The notes beneath the pieces were generated by a model. It did no database searches. It was not told where the DNA came from and saw only the letters and a list, made by a program, of their open reading frames with translations. Both the position numbers and the translations under genes were made by a program. From an uncultured Methylobacter sp. (lineage in GTDB: Bacteria > Pseudomonadota > Gammaproteobacteria > Methylococcales > Methylomonadaceae), in the NCBI GenBank assembly GCA_903831545.1, contig CAIKYI010000282.1, forward strand, positions 1-10,352: a stretch of 10,352 nt of DNA, read 5' to 3'. Of the stretch, positions 1 through 7,230 are shown one piece after another. Each line of letters begins with the position of its first letter. Within the stretch, counting starts at the first letter, position 1.

Positions 1-38
1 ATACGTTTTTAACTTTTTATGAATCAGCAAAGATTGAT

Positions 39-1955
39 ATGACATTTAACGGGTTTAACCGGCTAATTTTATGGATCGTTTTAATGAGTGCTTCAGTAAT
101 CACTTACGCCGAAGAGCATCATTTTTTAGTACTTAATTACCACGATATAGTAAAGAGCGGCAGTACAAAAACCTCATTACATCCGATGGATGTGAGTGTC
201 GATAATTTAGAGGAACACTTGCTTTGGTTAAAGAAAAATGGATATAAAATAATCAGCGTTCAGAATGTACTTGATGCTGCGGCAGGCAAAAATTCAATAC
301 CGGATAAATCTGTATTACTGACCTTTGATGATGGCTATCTGAGTTTTTACACACGCGTTTTTCCCTTGCTTAAAAAGTACCATTATCCGGCCACCGTTGC
401 GATCATCGGTAGCTGGATAGAAGGCATTGATAAACCTGATGAAAACGGCAAGCAATTACTTAATTGGGACCAGGTTCGAGAGATGCTTAAATCCGGTCTG
501 GTCGAAATGGCCTCACATACTTACGATTTGCATAAAAGCGCACTTGCCAATGCACAAGGCGACAGCCAGGCGGCTACGGTTACTCGTTTATATGATGCCG
601 CGACCGGACGTTATGAATCCGAGGATCAATATCGGGAGCGCATTCATTTAGCCCTGAGAAAAAGTGCCGAGTTTATTTTTCAACATGCGGGCGTTTGGCC
701 CAGAGTCATGGTTTGGCCTTACGGCGAATACAACAACATTGCCCTTGAGGCTTCACGCGAAGCGGGTATGCCGGTGACCATGGGCTTGATTGATGGCTTT
801 AATACCATAGCCAATATTGATGTGTTGCGTCGCATGATCATGACCGATAACCCGGACGTCCGGCAATTTGCTGAAATTGTCAGTAAACTGCGCACCGACC
901 GGTCTTTACGAATCGCTTACATTGACATGGATTTTCTTTTCGACAAAGATCCTCGACAAACCGAACACAATATAACCGCCGAAGTCAACCGCATTGCTAA
1001 CATGCATATTAACACTGTGTTTTTGCAAGCGTACTCAGATACAAACAGTGATGGCAATGCCGATGCCGTGTATTTTCCTAACCGGCGGTTTCCCGTCAAA
1101 CAGGATTTGTTCGGTCACGTTGCCTGGCTATTAAAGTCTCGTGCCGGCGTCAAGGTCTATGCCTGGCTGCCTGTTTTTGCATTTCACAATGACTTGCCGG
1201 ATGCCTGGTATGTGCAGGAATGGCGTGAAGGCAAAGCTCAAAAATCAGATAATATTTACCCCAGGCTTTCAGTTTTCCAACCGGAAGCACGCCATTATAT
1301 AACCGACATTTATGAGGATTTGGGGCGGTATTGTAATGTTGATGGTATCTTGTTTCATGAGGACGGCATTTTATCTGACAAGGAAGATGTATCCCCCACA
1401 GCCATGGCTTTTGGACGTGATGTCTGGGGACTGCCCGATCAATTTGAAAAACTGCAGGCAACACCTAAAATACGTGGGACATGGACCCGGCACAAAATCG
1501 AACTGATCAGTCAATTTACTGATGAACTGGCGAACAGAGTGCGCGATAATCGACCAGGAATAAAAACAGCGCGAAATTTGGATGTCGCGCCCGAATTAAA
1601 ACCTGATCCCGAGCAAACTTATGCTCAATCTTTAAAGTCTTATTTAGCGCATTATGATTACGTTGCCATTTCAACCCTGCCCTACGACCCAGCAAAAAAA
1701 CCGGTTCAGGGTCTGGCTGAAATCGTTGCAAGCGCCGCTCATTATCCTTATGGTTTAAAAAAAGCGGCGCTTCAACTTCAGGCAATTAATTGGACAACAC
1801 GAGAAACAACACCTTCTGCCGTTTTTATTGAACAACTTAAATTATTGAAAAAACTGGGCGTCCGTCATATCGGTTATTATCCGGATGATGTTTTTCTTGA
1901 TCAGCCACGTTTGACGGATTTACAAAAACATTTTTCGCTTCCAACTTTACCCTAG
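39..1955 (+). CDS. pgaB: PgaB-type poly-beta-1,6-N-acetyl-D-glucosamine N-deacetylase
   Basis: Two-domain periplasmic enzyme that partly de-N-acetylates poly-beta-1,6-GlcNAc during export of this biofilm polysaccharide. A signal peptide is visible (residues 1-24, hydrophobic core about 9-23, cut after TYA). The NodB-like deacetylase domain spans about 28-290: NYHD (33-36), TFDDGY with metal/catalytic Asp97 and Asp98, the metal-binding pair His160 and His165 in SHTYDLH, and WPYG (226-229). The rest (about 291-638) matches the C-terminal glycoside-hydrolase-like domain of PgaB, including an LFHEDG-LSD-ED stretch. At 638 residues it is close to the E. coli protein (about 670). The start was chosen because it gives a clean signal peptide; the ribosome site is weak (AAAGA) and the frame is open to the window edge. 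The synthase genes pgaC and pgaD do not follow it and could lie upstream. The family call is secure; the exact polymer is inferred. Confidence 0.93.
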   Translation: MTFNGFNRLILWIVLMSASVITYAEEHHFLVLNYHDIVKSGSTKTSLHPMDVSVDNLEEHLLWLKKNGYKIISVQNVLDAAAGKNSIPDKSVLLTFDDGYLSFYTRVFPLLKKYHYPATVAIIGSWIEGIDKPDENGKQLLNWDQVREMLKSGLVEMASHTYDLHKSALANAQGDSQAATVTRLYDAATGRYESEDQYRERIHLALRKSAEFIFQHAGVWPRVMVWPYGEYNNIALEASREAGMPVTMGLIDGFNTIANIDVLRRMIMTDNPDVRQFAEIVSKLRTDRSLRIAYIDMDFLFDKDPRQTEHNITAEVNRIANMHINTVFLQAYSDTNSDGNADAVYFPNRRFPVKQDLFGHVAWLLKSRAGVKVYAWLPVFAFHNDLPDAWYVQEWREGKAQKSDNIYPRLSVFQPEARHYITDIYEDLGRYCNVDGILFHEDGILSDKEDVSPTAMAFGRDVWGLPDQFEKLQATPKIRGTWTRHKIELISQFTDELANRVRDNRPGIKTARNLDVAPELKPDPEQTYAQSLKSYLAHYDYVAISTLPYDPAKKPVQGLAEIVASAAHYPYGLKKAALQLQAINWTTRETTPSAVFIEQLKLLKKLGVRHIGYYPDDVFLDQPRLTDLQKHFSLPTLP

Positions 1956-1988
1956 GCTATTAATTCTACCTTGTCAGAATTAATAGCC
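1955..1988 (+). terminator. Perfect 13-bp stem-loop at the pgaB stop codon
   Basis: The arms GGCTATTAATTCT (1955-1967) and AGAATTAATAGCC (1976-1988) pair perfectly around an 8-base loop. The first stem base is the last base of the pgaB stop codon TAG. No T-run follows, so this is not a classic Rho-independent terminator. It could protect the pgaB mRNA 3' end, cause partial termination, or set the ratio between pgaB and the next gene, whose start is 40 bases downstream. Confidence 0.55.
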
Positions 1989-2015
1989 ATACCCATACAA
2001 TTTACACATTACAAA

Positions 2016-2021
2016 TAGGAG
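2016..2021 (+). promoter_or_regulatory. Ribosome binding site of the TPR-protein gene
   Basis: TAGGAG lies seven bases before the ATG at 2029. It is the strongest Shine-Dalgarno match in the left part of the window and fixes the start of the TPR-protein gene. Confidence 0.75.
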
Positions 2022-2028
2022 TTCAACC

Positions 2029-2835
2029 ATGTTAAAACAGACACTTAGATATACCGCACTATTGATTTTGGCTTTTTTCATTTCGTCAGCCGCTATTGCA
2101 GAAGAAGATGCCAGCATGCATCAAGTCTATCAGGCGGCCGAGGCTGGTAAATTTAAAGAAGCACAAGCGATGATGGATAAAGTATTACGCGATCATCCCA
2201 ATAGCGCCAAAGCTCATTTTGTTGAAGCTGAACTACTGGCCAAACAAGGGCTGCTTAGTAACGCCAGCACTGAACTGAATACTGCGGAACGCCTGCAACC
2301 CGGCTTAACCTTTGTCAAACCGGAAACCTTGCAAAACCTTAAAAATCGCATTGCTTCGGCATCAAGTGGCGTGACGCCTGCAATTGCCGCGCAGCAGAAT
2401 TTACCTTTTAATGCTAAAGATTTGATGCCGATCATTCTTATGGTCTTAGGTATGGGTTTACTCATAGTGTTCATTGTGTCCCTGCTTCGTAGAAACTCCA
2501 ATAAACTCCCCATCAATTACCCGGGAAACGTCCCCGGCTCAAACATACCCCCTGCCGGAGGAGGCATGGGTCAAACTGCGCCTGGAAACATGGGCTCCGG
2601 CATTATGGGTAATCTGGCAACTGGAGCAGCCATGGGGGCTGGCGTTGTGGCCGGTGAAGCACTGATGCACCATTTTATCGATGGCGATAAAAATAATCAT
2701 GTACAGGAACCCACCTGGATCACCGCCACTAACACCCGTAATGATGATGACATGGGCGGCACCGACTTTGGCGTAGCCGATGCGTCCTCCTGGGATGACG
2801 ATAATTCCGCCGATGGTGGCGATGATTGGACTTAA
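2029..2835 (+). CDS. Secreted/membrane TPR-like protein with Gly/Met-rich acidic tail
   Basis: 268-residue envelope protein of unknown function. A signal peptide (1-24, ending AIA before EED) precedes two helix-turn-helix repeats of TPR type at about 31-93, with the usual small/aromatic spacing (for example AGKFKEAQAMM and HPNSAKAHFVEAELLAKQG). A linker leads to a membrane helix at about 133-153 followed by Arg-Arg. A Gly/Pro/Met-rich stretch (about 160-200), a glycine-zipper-like segment (about 195-215) and a tail very rich in Asp follow. With the signal peptide cleaved, the TPR part would be periplasmic and the tail cytoplasmic by the positive-inside rule. TPR modules bind other proteins, and PgaA also carries periplasmic TPRs, so a scaffold next to PgaB is conceivable, but that is inference. 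It lies 73 bases after pgaB with its own good ribosome site. I do not recognise a named family. Confidence 0.85.
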   Translation: MLKQTLRYTALLILAFFISSAAIAEEDASMHQVYQAAEAGKFKEAQAMMDKVLRDHPNSAKAHFVEAELLAKQGLLSNASTELNTAERLQPGLTFVKPETLQNLKNRIASASSGVTPAIAAQQNLPFNAKDLMPIILMVLGMGLLIVFIVSLLRRNSNKLPINYPGNVPGSNIPPAGGGMGQTAPGNMGSGIMGNLATGAAMGAGVVAGEALMHHFIDGDKNNHVQEPTWITATNTRNDDDMGGTDFGVADASSWDDDNSADGGDDWT

Positions 2836-2937
2836 CAAGGCAACGCCCTGGCTTCTCCTTTTACTATGCGCTTAACTCCAACTTATGATTAATCAATGAT
2901 AAAAAAGCCCGTCTCCAGCGACCTCTCCCATCATATC

Positions 2938-2953
2938 TTGCCGAATTCGGCAA
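2938..2953. repeat. 16-base perfect palindrome
   Basis: TTGCCGAATTCGGCAA reads the same on both strands. It lies inside the interrupted small gene, where it encodes LPNSA plus the first base of the Thr codon, so it may simply be coding sequence. It could also be a binding site for a dimeric protein near the region that must hold the promoter of the downstream kinase. Confidence 0.5.
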
Positions 2954-2992
2954 CCATGGTGGGGGTTTGCATTATGGTCATCAGCATTGTTA

Positions 2993-3038
2993 AAAGCCTT
3001 AATCCAGGGTTAACAAATTAACTGATTGACAAGGCTTT
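2993..3038 (+). repeat. Long imperfect stem-loop around the in-frame TAA
   Basis: The outer arms AAAGCCTT (2993-3000) and AAGGCTTT (3031-3038) pair perfectly. AATC (3001-3004) pairs with GATT (3024-3027), and the tip GTTAA-CAAA-TTAAC (3009-3022) is a perfect 5-bp hairpin with a 4-base loop. The in-frame TAA at 3019-3021 lies in the 3' arm of the tip. The overall fold has 17 base pairs with small internal loops. No T-run follows. Confidence 0.6.
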
Positions 3039-3201
3039 AGCGATTGATAGTTTGTTATTCATGGTGAGTGCCCTGCTTTCGTTTTCATCGATCCGTTTAG
3101 AACAATCTCACGTAGGTTTGGAGCGATGGGCAGAAATAATATTTCTGTTAGGATTGATCTCAATGACTTTTATTACAGTGATTTTCTCTTTTGAAATTGT
3201 T

Positions 3202-3239
3202 TGATTTATGCTCATCCATACTTCTTTGAGCATAAATCA
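3202..3239 (+). terminator. Perfect 13-bp stem-loop between the small gene and the kinase
   Basis: TGATTTATGCTCA (3202-3214) pairs perfectly with TGAGCATAAATCA (3227-3239) around a 12-base loop. Its first three bases are the TGA stop of the small membrane-protein frame. GAATTTT follows, so the T-run is short and displaced. The structure ends nine bases before the kinase ATG, so it may act as a weak terminator, an attenuator, or a cover over the kinase translation start. Confidence 0.55.
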
Positions 3240-3248
3240 GAATTTTAA

Positions 3249-4703
3249 ATGAACCCGATCTTTTATCGACCAGCCCAACGGCGAGGCCTGGTTTTTCTGG
3301 GTTTATTATTTCTGGCTCTGGCCATACTCGGCGGCATGATCTGGCGTAATGTCCATCATTTTGAGACGGTTTTTTCTTATGTCAACTATTCCCACAGCAT
3401 TCAGAATGTTTCGGTAGGTCTGCAACAATCACTGATTGAACATCTGACGGAAACAGTTTCTTCGGAGGCCCATCCGGACGCGCTGGCCAAAACGCTGGAA
3501 GAAATGGATGCATTGATGACCGATAACCGCTATTTGTCAGTAGCGACCCGAACCAGTTTGGAAACGGTAAGATCAATGCTGATGGGCTTGTCAGAATTAA
3601 AAAATGACGAGCAACATAATCGCCTGTTAACCGCACTTAAATTAATGAGCGAAACGCTGGATAACGAAGCCTTACAGCGTGAAGAGTTACTGGAGGACAT
3701 CAGTCGGGACACGCAATCCGAATTATATATTGCTCTAGCTATCTTCTTGGGAATACTGGTTGTCGCGGTTTTGTTTTTACGATTACGAATACTGCATCCG
3801 CTGAATGATTTAAGAGATTTACTTGAACACTTAACCGAAGAAAATTTTTCCCCCATCACTACAGACCATCTTGATCCATTGTTATTGCCTGTGTTCATCA
3901 GCTATAACCAAATGGTTAAATATCTGGCAGAGCTGGAAGATGCCAACCGTTTGCACGCCCAATCATTGCAACATGAAGTCAGATTGGCCACCCAGGCCCT
4001 GTTGGAACAACAATACAGCCTGGCCAGAGCCGACCGGTTAGCCGCCATCGGTGAAGTCGCAGCTGAGTTGGCGCATGAGATACGCAATCCACTGGCGGGC
4101 ATTCAAATGGCTATTCTCAATTTACGCCGTGAGATTAAAAATACCGATCAACTGGAAAGACTGGACTTGATCAATGCCGAACTAAAACGCATGGCCAGAT
4201 TACTTAATGACATGCTTGACCAAAGTCGTCATTCGCCGGAAGTCTCTACTGCCTTTGACGTAAGAATTTTAATCCTTGATTTGGTGGCCTTAACGCGTTA
4301 TCAGATTGCAGCATCGATAAGCCTGGAAATAAATGCTCCATTTTCGATACCCGTACATTTACCTGAAAGCGGTCTACGACAGGCATTATTGAATTTAATA
4401 CTGAATGCGGCTGATGCACTTGAAGGCAATCCAGGAACCATTTGCATCAGCACCTTTACAAACAAACAGGGACTGCATATCAACGTCCAGGATGACGGCA
4501 TCGGTTTTTCAAAAGATATGTTGGAACACGGTATCCGCCCCTTCCGTACCAGCCGTCAACGCGGTACCGGTTTGGGATTGGCTATGGTGCAACGTTTTGT
4601 GAAAGACGTAGGCGGCACCATAAGTCTTACCAATCAGGCGACGCATGGCGCCTGTGTCTCCCTGTTACTTCCCAATGACTGTATTATTAACGAGAAATCA
4701 TGA
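3249..4703 (+). CDS. Membrane-bound sensor histidine kinase (HAMP, HisKA, HATPase_c)
   Basis: 484-residue inner-membrane sensor that autophosphorylates on histidine and should pass the phosphate to the regulator encoded just after it. Two membrane helices (about 13-32 and 160-177) enclose a mostly helical periplasmic region of about 125 residues with no recognised ligand domain. A HAMP-like linker (about 178-230) and a probable coiled coil (about 228-262) follow. The H-box ELAHEIRNPLAGI places the phosphoacceptor at His276. The ATPase part has the N-box (LNLILNAADAL, Asn382/Asn386), G1 (DDGIGF, 415-420), F-box-like PFRTS (431-435) and G2 (GTGLGL, 439-444). All catalytic motifs are intact, and the kinase core resembles NtrB/ZraS-type partners of sigma-54 activators. 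The start is plausible because helix 1 follows a basic N-terminus, but no Shine-Dalgarno is visible. The signal sensed is unknown. Confidence 0.93.
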   Translation: MNPIFYRPAQRRGLVFLGLLFLALAILGGMIWRNVHHFETVFSYVNYSHSIQNVSVGLQQSLIEHLTETVSSEAHPDALAKTLEEMDALMTDNRYLSVATRTSLETVRSMLMGLSELKNDEQHNRLLTALKLMSETLDNEALQREELLEDISRDTQSELYIALAIFLGILVVAVLFLRLRILHPLNDLRDLLEHLTEENFSPITTDHLDPLLLPVFISYNQMVKYLAELEDANRLHAQSLQHEVRLATQALLEQQYSLARADRLAAIGEVAAELAHEIRNPLAGIQMAILNLRREIKNTDQLERLDLINAELKRMARLLNDMLDQSRHSPEVSTAFDVRILILDLVALTRYQIAASISLEINAPFSIPVHLPESGLRQALLNLILNAADALEGNPGTICISTFTNKQGLHINVQDDGIGFSKDMLEHGIRPFRTSRQRGTGLGLAMVQRFVKDVGGTISLTNQATHGACVSLLLPNDCIINEKS

Positions 4704-6112
4704 TAGAAACACTACTCATCATTGAAGATGAAAAATTGTTAGGCTCCGAGTTATCCCGGCATTATCGACAATCCGGCTGGGATGTGGTGCTTGCCAACAA
4801 TTTGACCGAAGCTCGTGAATTATTACTGTCCAAAAAACTGGATCCGTTACTGATTCTTTCCGACATGAATTTACCGGATGGTAATGCCCTGGATTTTATG
4901 GAGAAAATCAAAAAAAATCCCAGCGATTCAAAAACTGCCAAGGCACACGGCGCATTCGCGGAATGGTTGTTTCTAACCGGTTATGGCAATGTACCTGACT
5001 CAGTGAGAGCTTTACAACTGGGCGCTTATGACTTTTTGGAAAAACCCTGCGATCTGGATAGACTTGATTTACTAGTTGCCAGCGCCTCACGCAGTGCCTC
5101 GATACAACGAAGAGTTGCCGATCAAACCAAGAACCGGCATCGGCGTTATTTGCCGGATGCTTATGCCGGCCATAGTCAACAAGCGCAGGACATTAGGCAA
5201 TTATTGGCCAAACTGACCCAAGTGCCGTTCAGTGCATTGATTATTGGCGGCGAAAGCGGCACCGGTAAAGGACTCGCTGCACGTATCTTGCATTATGGCG
5301 GTTCTCGCGCCCAGCAACCGATGATTGAAGTCAATTGTGCGGCGCTACCCAGAGAATTACTGGAGTCCGAATTATTCGGCCATGAACCCGGCGCTTTTAC
5401 CGGAGCGGCAGGACGACATCGCGGTTTGCTTGAACAGGCTGATGGCGGAACCTTGTTCATGGATGAAATTGGCGAAATGCCGCTGGATCTGCAGGCCAAA
5501 CTGCTTAAAGTGATTGAAGATCACAAAGTCAGGCGTTTGGGTGGGGAAAAGGAAATCCAGGTCGACGTTCAAATAGTCGCTGCCAGTAACCGTGACCTTG
5601 AAAAAATGGCACAAGACGGCAGCTTTCGTGCCGACCTATACCATCGCTTAAGCGTGTTCAAACTAATCCTGCCGCCGCTACGCGAAGCCGTGGAAGATCT
5701 GGATGAACTAGTGCCGTTATTTGTTGCCGAATACAATGCTAAAGCTGGACGCCAGGTTAAAGACATCCCCGATACGGTATGGCAAAAACTAAAAGCTCAT
5801 AACTGGCCCGGCAATGTCCGAGAGTTACGCAACGTCATAGAACGCTGCGTGTTATTTGCCGATGGCTCCACATTCCCCGGACAATGGCTGCAACTGCCCG
5901 GCCAACCCATCCTCGAAGCGTTACAAACCGAAGCAGGCATCTGGTTACCCCTGGATGGCAGCATGGCGCTGGACGATATGGATTGCTTTATCATCAAAAC
6001 CGCTCTGGAGCGGGCCGATAACAACCTAACCGCAGCCGCCAGAGCCTTGGGAGCAACCAGAGAAACGCTACGCTATCGGGTACGAAAATATAACCTGAAA
6101 ATAACAGATTGA
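4700..6112 (+). CDS. Sigma-54-dependent response regulator, NtrC family
   Basis: 470-residue transcription activator. The receiver domain (1 to about 130) has the acidic pair Glu9/Asp10, phosphoacceptor Asp55 (LSDMNLPDG), Thr93 (FLTGYG) and Lys115 (LEKP). The AAA+ domain (about 155-390) has Walker A GESGTGKG (184-191), the sigma-54-contacting GAFTGA loop (231-236), Walker B TLFMDEI (251-257), and the arginine-containing FRADLYHRL segment. A Fis-type helix-turn-helix closes the protein (about 425-466, [20 protein letters not shown]). It should open sigma-54 promoters when phosphorylated. Its ATG overlaps the kinase stop (ATGA at 4700-4703), so the two are translationally coupled and almost certainly partners. 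The span between Asp55 and Thr93 is about ten residues longer than usual. Target promoters are not identified, although polysaccharide deacetylase genes lie on both sides. Confidence 0.95.
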   Translation: MIETLLIIEDEKLLGSELSRHYRQSGWDVVLANNLTEARELLLSKKLDPLLILSDMNLPDGNALDFMEKIKKNPSDSKTAKAHGAFAEWLFLTGYGNVPDSVRALQLGAYDFLEKPCDLDRLDLLVASASRSASIQRRVADQTKNRHRRYLPDAYAGHSQQAQDIRQLLAKLTQVPFSALIIGGESGTGKGLAARILHYGGSRAQQPMIEVNCAALPRELLESELFGHEPGAFTGAAGRHRGLLEQADGGTLFMDEIGEMPLDLQAKLLKVIEDHKVRRLGGEKEIQVDVQIVAASNRDLEKMAQDGSFRADLYHRLSVFKLILPPLREAVEDLDELVPLFVAEYNAKAGRQVKDIPDTVWQKLKAHNWPGNVRELRNVIERCVLFADGSTFPGQWLQLPGQPILEALQTEAGIWLPLDGSMALDDMDCFIIKTALERADNNLTAAARALGATRETLRYRVRKYNLKITD

Positions 6113-6341
6113 ATTTAATCAATCCAAACCTGCTCATTAGATAGTTTAAGCGCATAAATAGCCCGAGTCAGCAGCGCGTAGGAGCTGAACGCAGTGAAGC
6201 GCATCCTACGCGAAACGATGCTCCTCCTAACGTCGACAGCATCCTATAGGTTAGCGCAAATCGACCGCCTTGATGTCGTTGTAACTAGTACAATACCCGT
6301 TTATGGCGAATTCTTATTATAGTTTTAAGCAATCACAGTAG
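6113..6341. other. Intergenic gap with REP-like palindrome
   Basis: No gene was found on either strand. A weak 6-bp inverted repeat (GATTGA 6107-6112 with TCAATC 6119-6124) begins at the regulator stop codon. The repeat at 6175-6257 fills the middle. TTGTA-ACTAG-TACAA (6279-6293) is a short dyad that could be an operator. TATTAT (6315-6320) is a possible -10 box for the deacetylase gene, but no good -35 box accompanies it, and no GG-N10-GC sigma-54 promoter was seen. Confidence 0.5.
6175..6257. repeat. REP-like intergenic palindromic repeat
   Basis: CGCGTAGGA (6175-6183) pairs perfectly with TCCTACGCG (6204-6212) across a 20-base loop. A second pair follows: GATGCT (6217-6222) with AGCATC (6238-6243). 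CTAAC (6227-6231) can also pair with GTTAG further on, and CCTATAGG (6243-6250) is self-complementary. GTAGGATGCGCTTC-type palindromes of this kind are dispersed in many proteobacterial genomes (from memory). Only one copy is in this window, so repetitive status is inferred. Confidence 0.6.
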
Positions 6342-7112
6342 ATGACATTTAACTCGGCCCGCAACAAATTTTTCATTACCCTCTGCATAATTGGTTTGTT
6401 ATACCTGTTTTTTGACGCCAGTTTATGGTGGCTGGTATTACCGGGTGTAGTTTATCTGACCTTGATTATTTACGGTTCGGCAATCATTCAGGCTAACTTT
6501 TATGGTCCCGCATATTGTTATGGAAATACTATAAAAAAAGAAATTGCCCTATCGTTTGATGATGGCCCAAACCAGGAATACACGCCTCAAATACTATCAA
6601 CATTGGCCAATTACAATGCCCTGGCAACTTTTTTTGTCATTGGTAAGAATATTGAAGGCAATGAAAAAATATTAAAACAGATAGATACCGAGGGACACAG
6701 CATTGGAAACCATACTTACACGCACTCTTATTTTGTTGATTTTAAAAACTTGCAGGGCTTTATACAGGAATTAAATCAAACAGAAGAGAGTGTCTTCAGA
6801 GTCATAGGTAAACGTATGCGTTTATTCCGACCGCCTTATGGAGTAACCACACCCCATCTTGTAAAAGCGTCCAGTACTTTGAATTACAACATTATCGGCT
6901 GGACTGTTCGTTCATTCGATACAACAGCTGACAGCCTGCAAACCATAACCCGTCGCATCGAAACACAAATCCAACCGGGCGCCATTGTTTTGTTTCATGA
7001 CACTTCCGATAAAACCATTCAGGCATTAAAACAGACACTTAGCTTTGCAAGAGACAATGACTATAAAATAGTCGGTATAGAACAACTTTTGGCAATAAAA
7101 GCGTATCAATAA
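6342..7112 (+). CDS. Membrane-anchored NodB-family polysaccharide deacetylase
   Basis: 256-residue carbohydrate esterase family 4 enzyme that removes N-acetyl groups from a GlcNAc polymer such as peptidoglycan or a chitin-like oligosaccharide. All five family motifs are present: SFDDGP with Asp73 and Asp74; HTYTH with metal ligands His124 and His128; RPPYG with Arg163; IGWTVRSFD around Trp187 and Asp193; and LFHD with His219. Two hydrophobic segments precede the catalytic domain (about 10-24 and 28-49), close enough to form a hairpin or a signal anchor, so the domain should sit at the membrane. Unlike PgaB it lacks the C-terminal hydrolase domain. It lies 229 bases after the response regulator on the same strand, so it may have its own promoter. 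No strong ribosome site is visible. The substrate is unknown. Confidence 0.92.
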   Translation: MTFNSARNKFFITLCIIGLLYLFFDASLWWLVLPGVVYLTLIIYGSAIIQANFYGPAYCYGNTIKKEIALSFDDGPNQEYTPQILSTLANYNALATFFVIGKNIEGNEKILKQIDTEGHSIGNHTYTHSYFVDFKNLQGFIQELNQTEESVFRVIGKRMRLFRPPYGVTTPHLVKASSTLNYNIIGWTVRSFDTTADSLQTITRRIETQIQPGAIVLFHDTSDKTIQALKQTLSFARDNDYKIVGIEQLLAIKAYQ

Positions 7113-7180
7113 CCAAACTGAACAGCCTGCTCATTTATGCTCTGAGCGGTCATGTTTTCGATTTTATCGACAATACAAAA

Positions 7181-7230
7181 GCTCGTCATACCCGCCGGGA
7201 AGCGGGTATCCATTACCATGGATGGCGAGC
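7181..7230. repeat. Palindromic repeat able to form a three-way junction
   Basis: The outer arms GCTCG (7181-7185) and CGAGC (7226-7230) enclose two adjacent hairpins: ATACCCGC (7188-7195) with GCGGGTAT (7202-7209), loop CGGGAA, and ATCCAT (7208-7213) with ATGGAT (7218-7223), loop TACC. The two inner stems share two bases. GTCAT-CCCGC-GCGGG-ATCCA elements are common dispersed repeats in proteobacteria (from memory). It lies between convergent genes, so it could also help stop transcription from both sides. Confidence 0.65.

Larger units (their letters stand above)
2896..3204 (+). pseudogene. Small three-helix membrane protein gene with one in-frame stop
   Basis: One frame runs from ATG 2896 to TGA 3202-3204 and is broken only by TAA at 3019-3021 (codon 42 of 103). 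The 41 residues before it start MIKKPVSSDL and contain HILPNSATMVGVC and a helix at about 21-35. The 60 residues after it contain two more helices (about 47-66 and 79-102) joined by a charged loop (SIRLEQ...LERWAE). Read through, it looks like one of the small (about 100 residues) bacterial inner-membrane proteins with an N-terminal LP-S-TMVGVC motif, an AIDSLLF helix and a final ADIxFLxGL-type helix; this family recall is from memory. I see no clear Shine-Dalgarno. It may be a pseudogene from one CAA, GAA or AAA to TAA change, a sequencing error, or a recoded or split gene; ATG 3061 could start a 47-residue remnant. Confidence 0.65.

Noticed and set aside
2838..2853. GG-N10-GC spacing (GG 2839-2840, GC 2851-2852) as a sigma-54 promoter
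   Set aside because: Flanking bases fit the TGGCACG-N4-TTGCW consensus poorly, it lies at the end of the TPR gene, and it is about 400 bases from the kinase. TGG...TTTGC near 2957-2970 has spacing of nine, one short.
2899..2940. Minus-strand terminator suggested by GGGCTTTTTT (complement of 2901-2910)
   Set aside because: No stable stem precedes the T-run, no minus-strand gene ends here, and the A-run encodes the Lys codons of the small membrane protein.
39..6353. ATGACATTTAAC at both deacetylase starts (39-50 and 6342-6353)
   Set aside because: A 12-base match is expected by chance about this often in 10 kb, and the sequences diverge at once on both sides.
6129..7135. CCTGCTCATT after both the response regulator and the second deacetylase
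   Set aside because: Only ten bases, no extended similarity and no structure in common.
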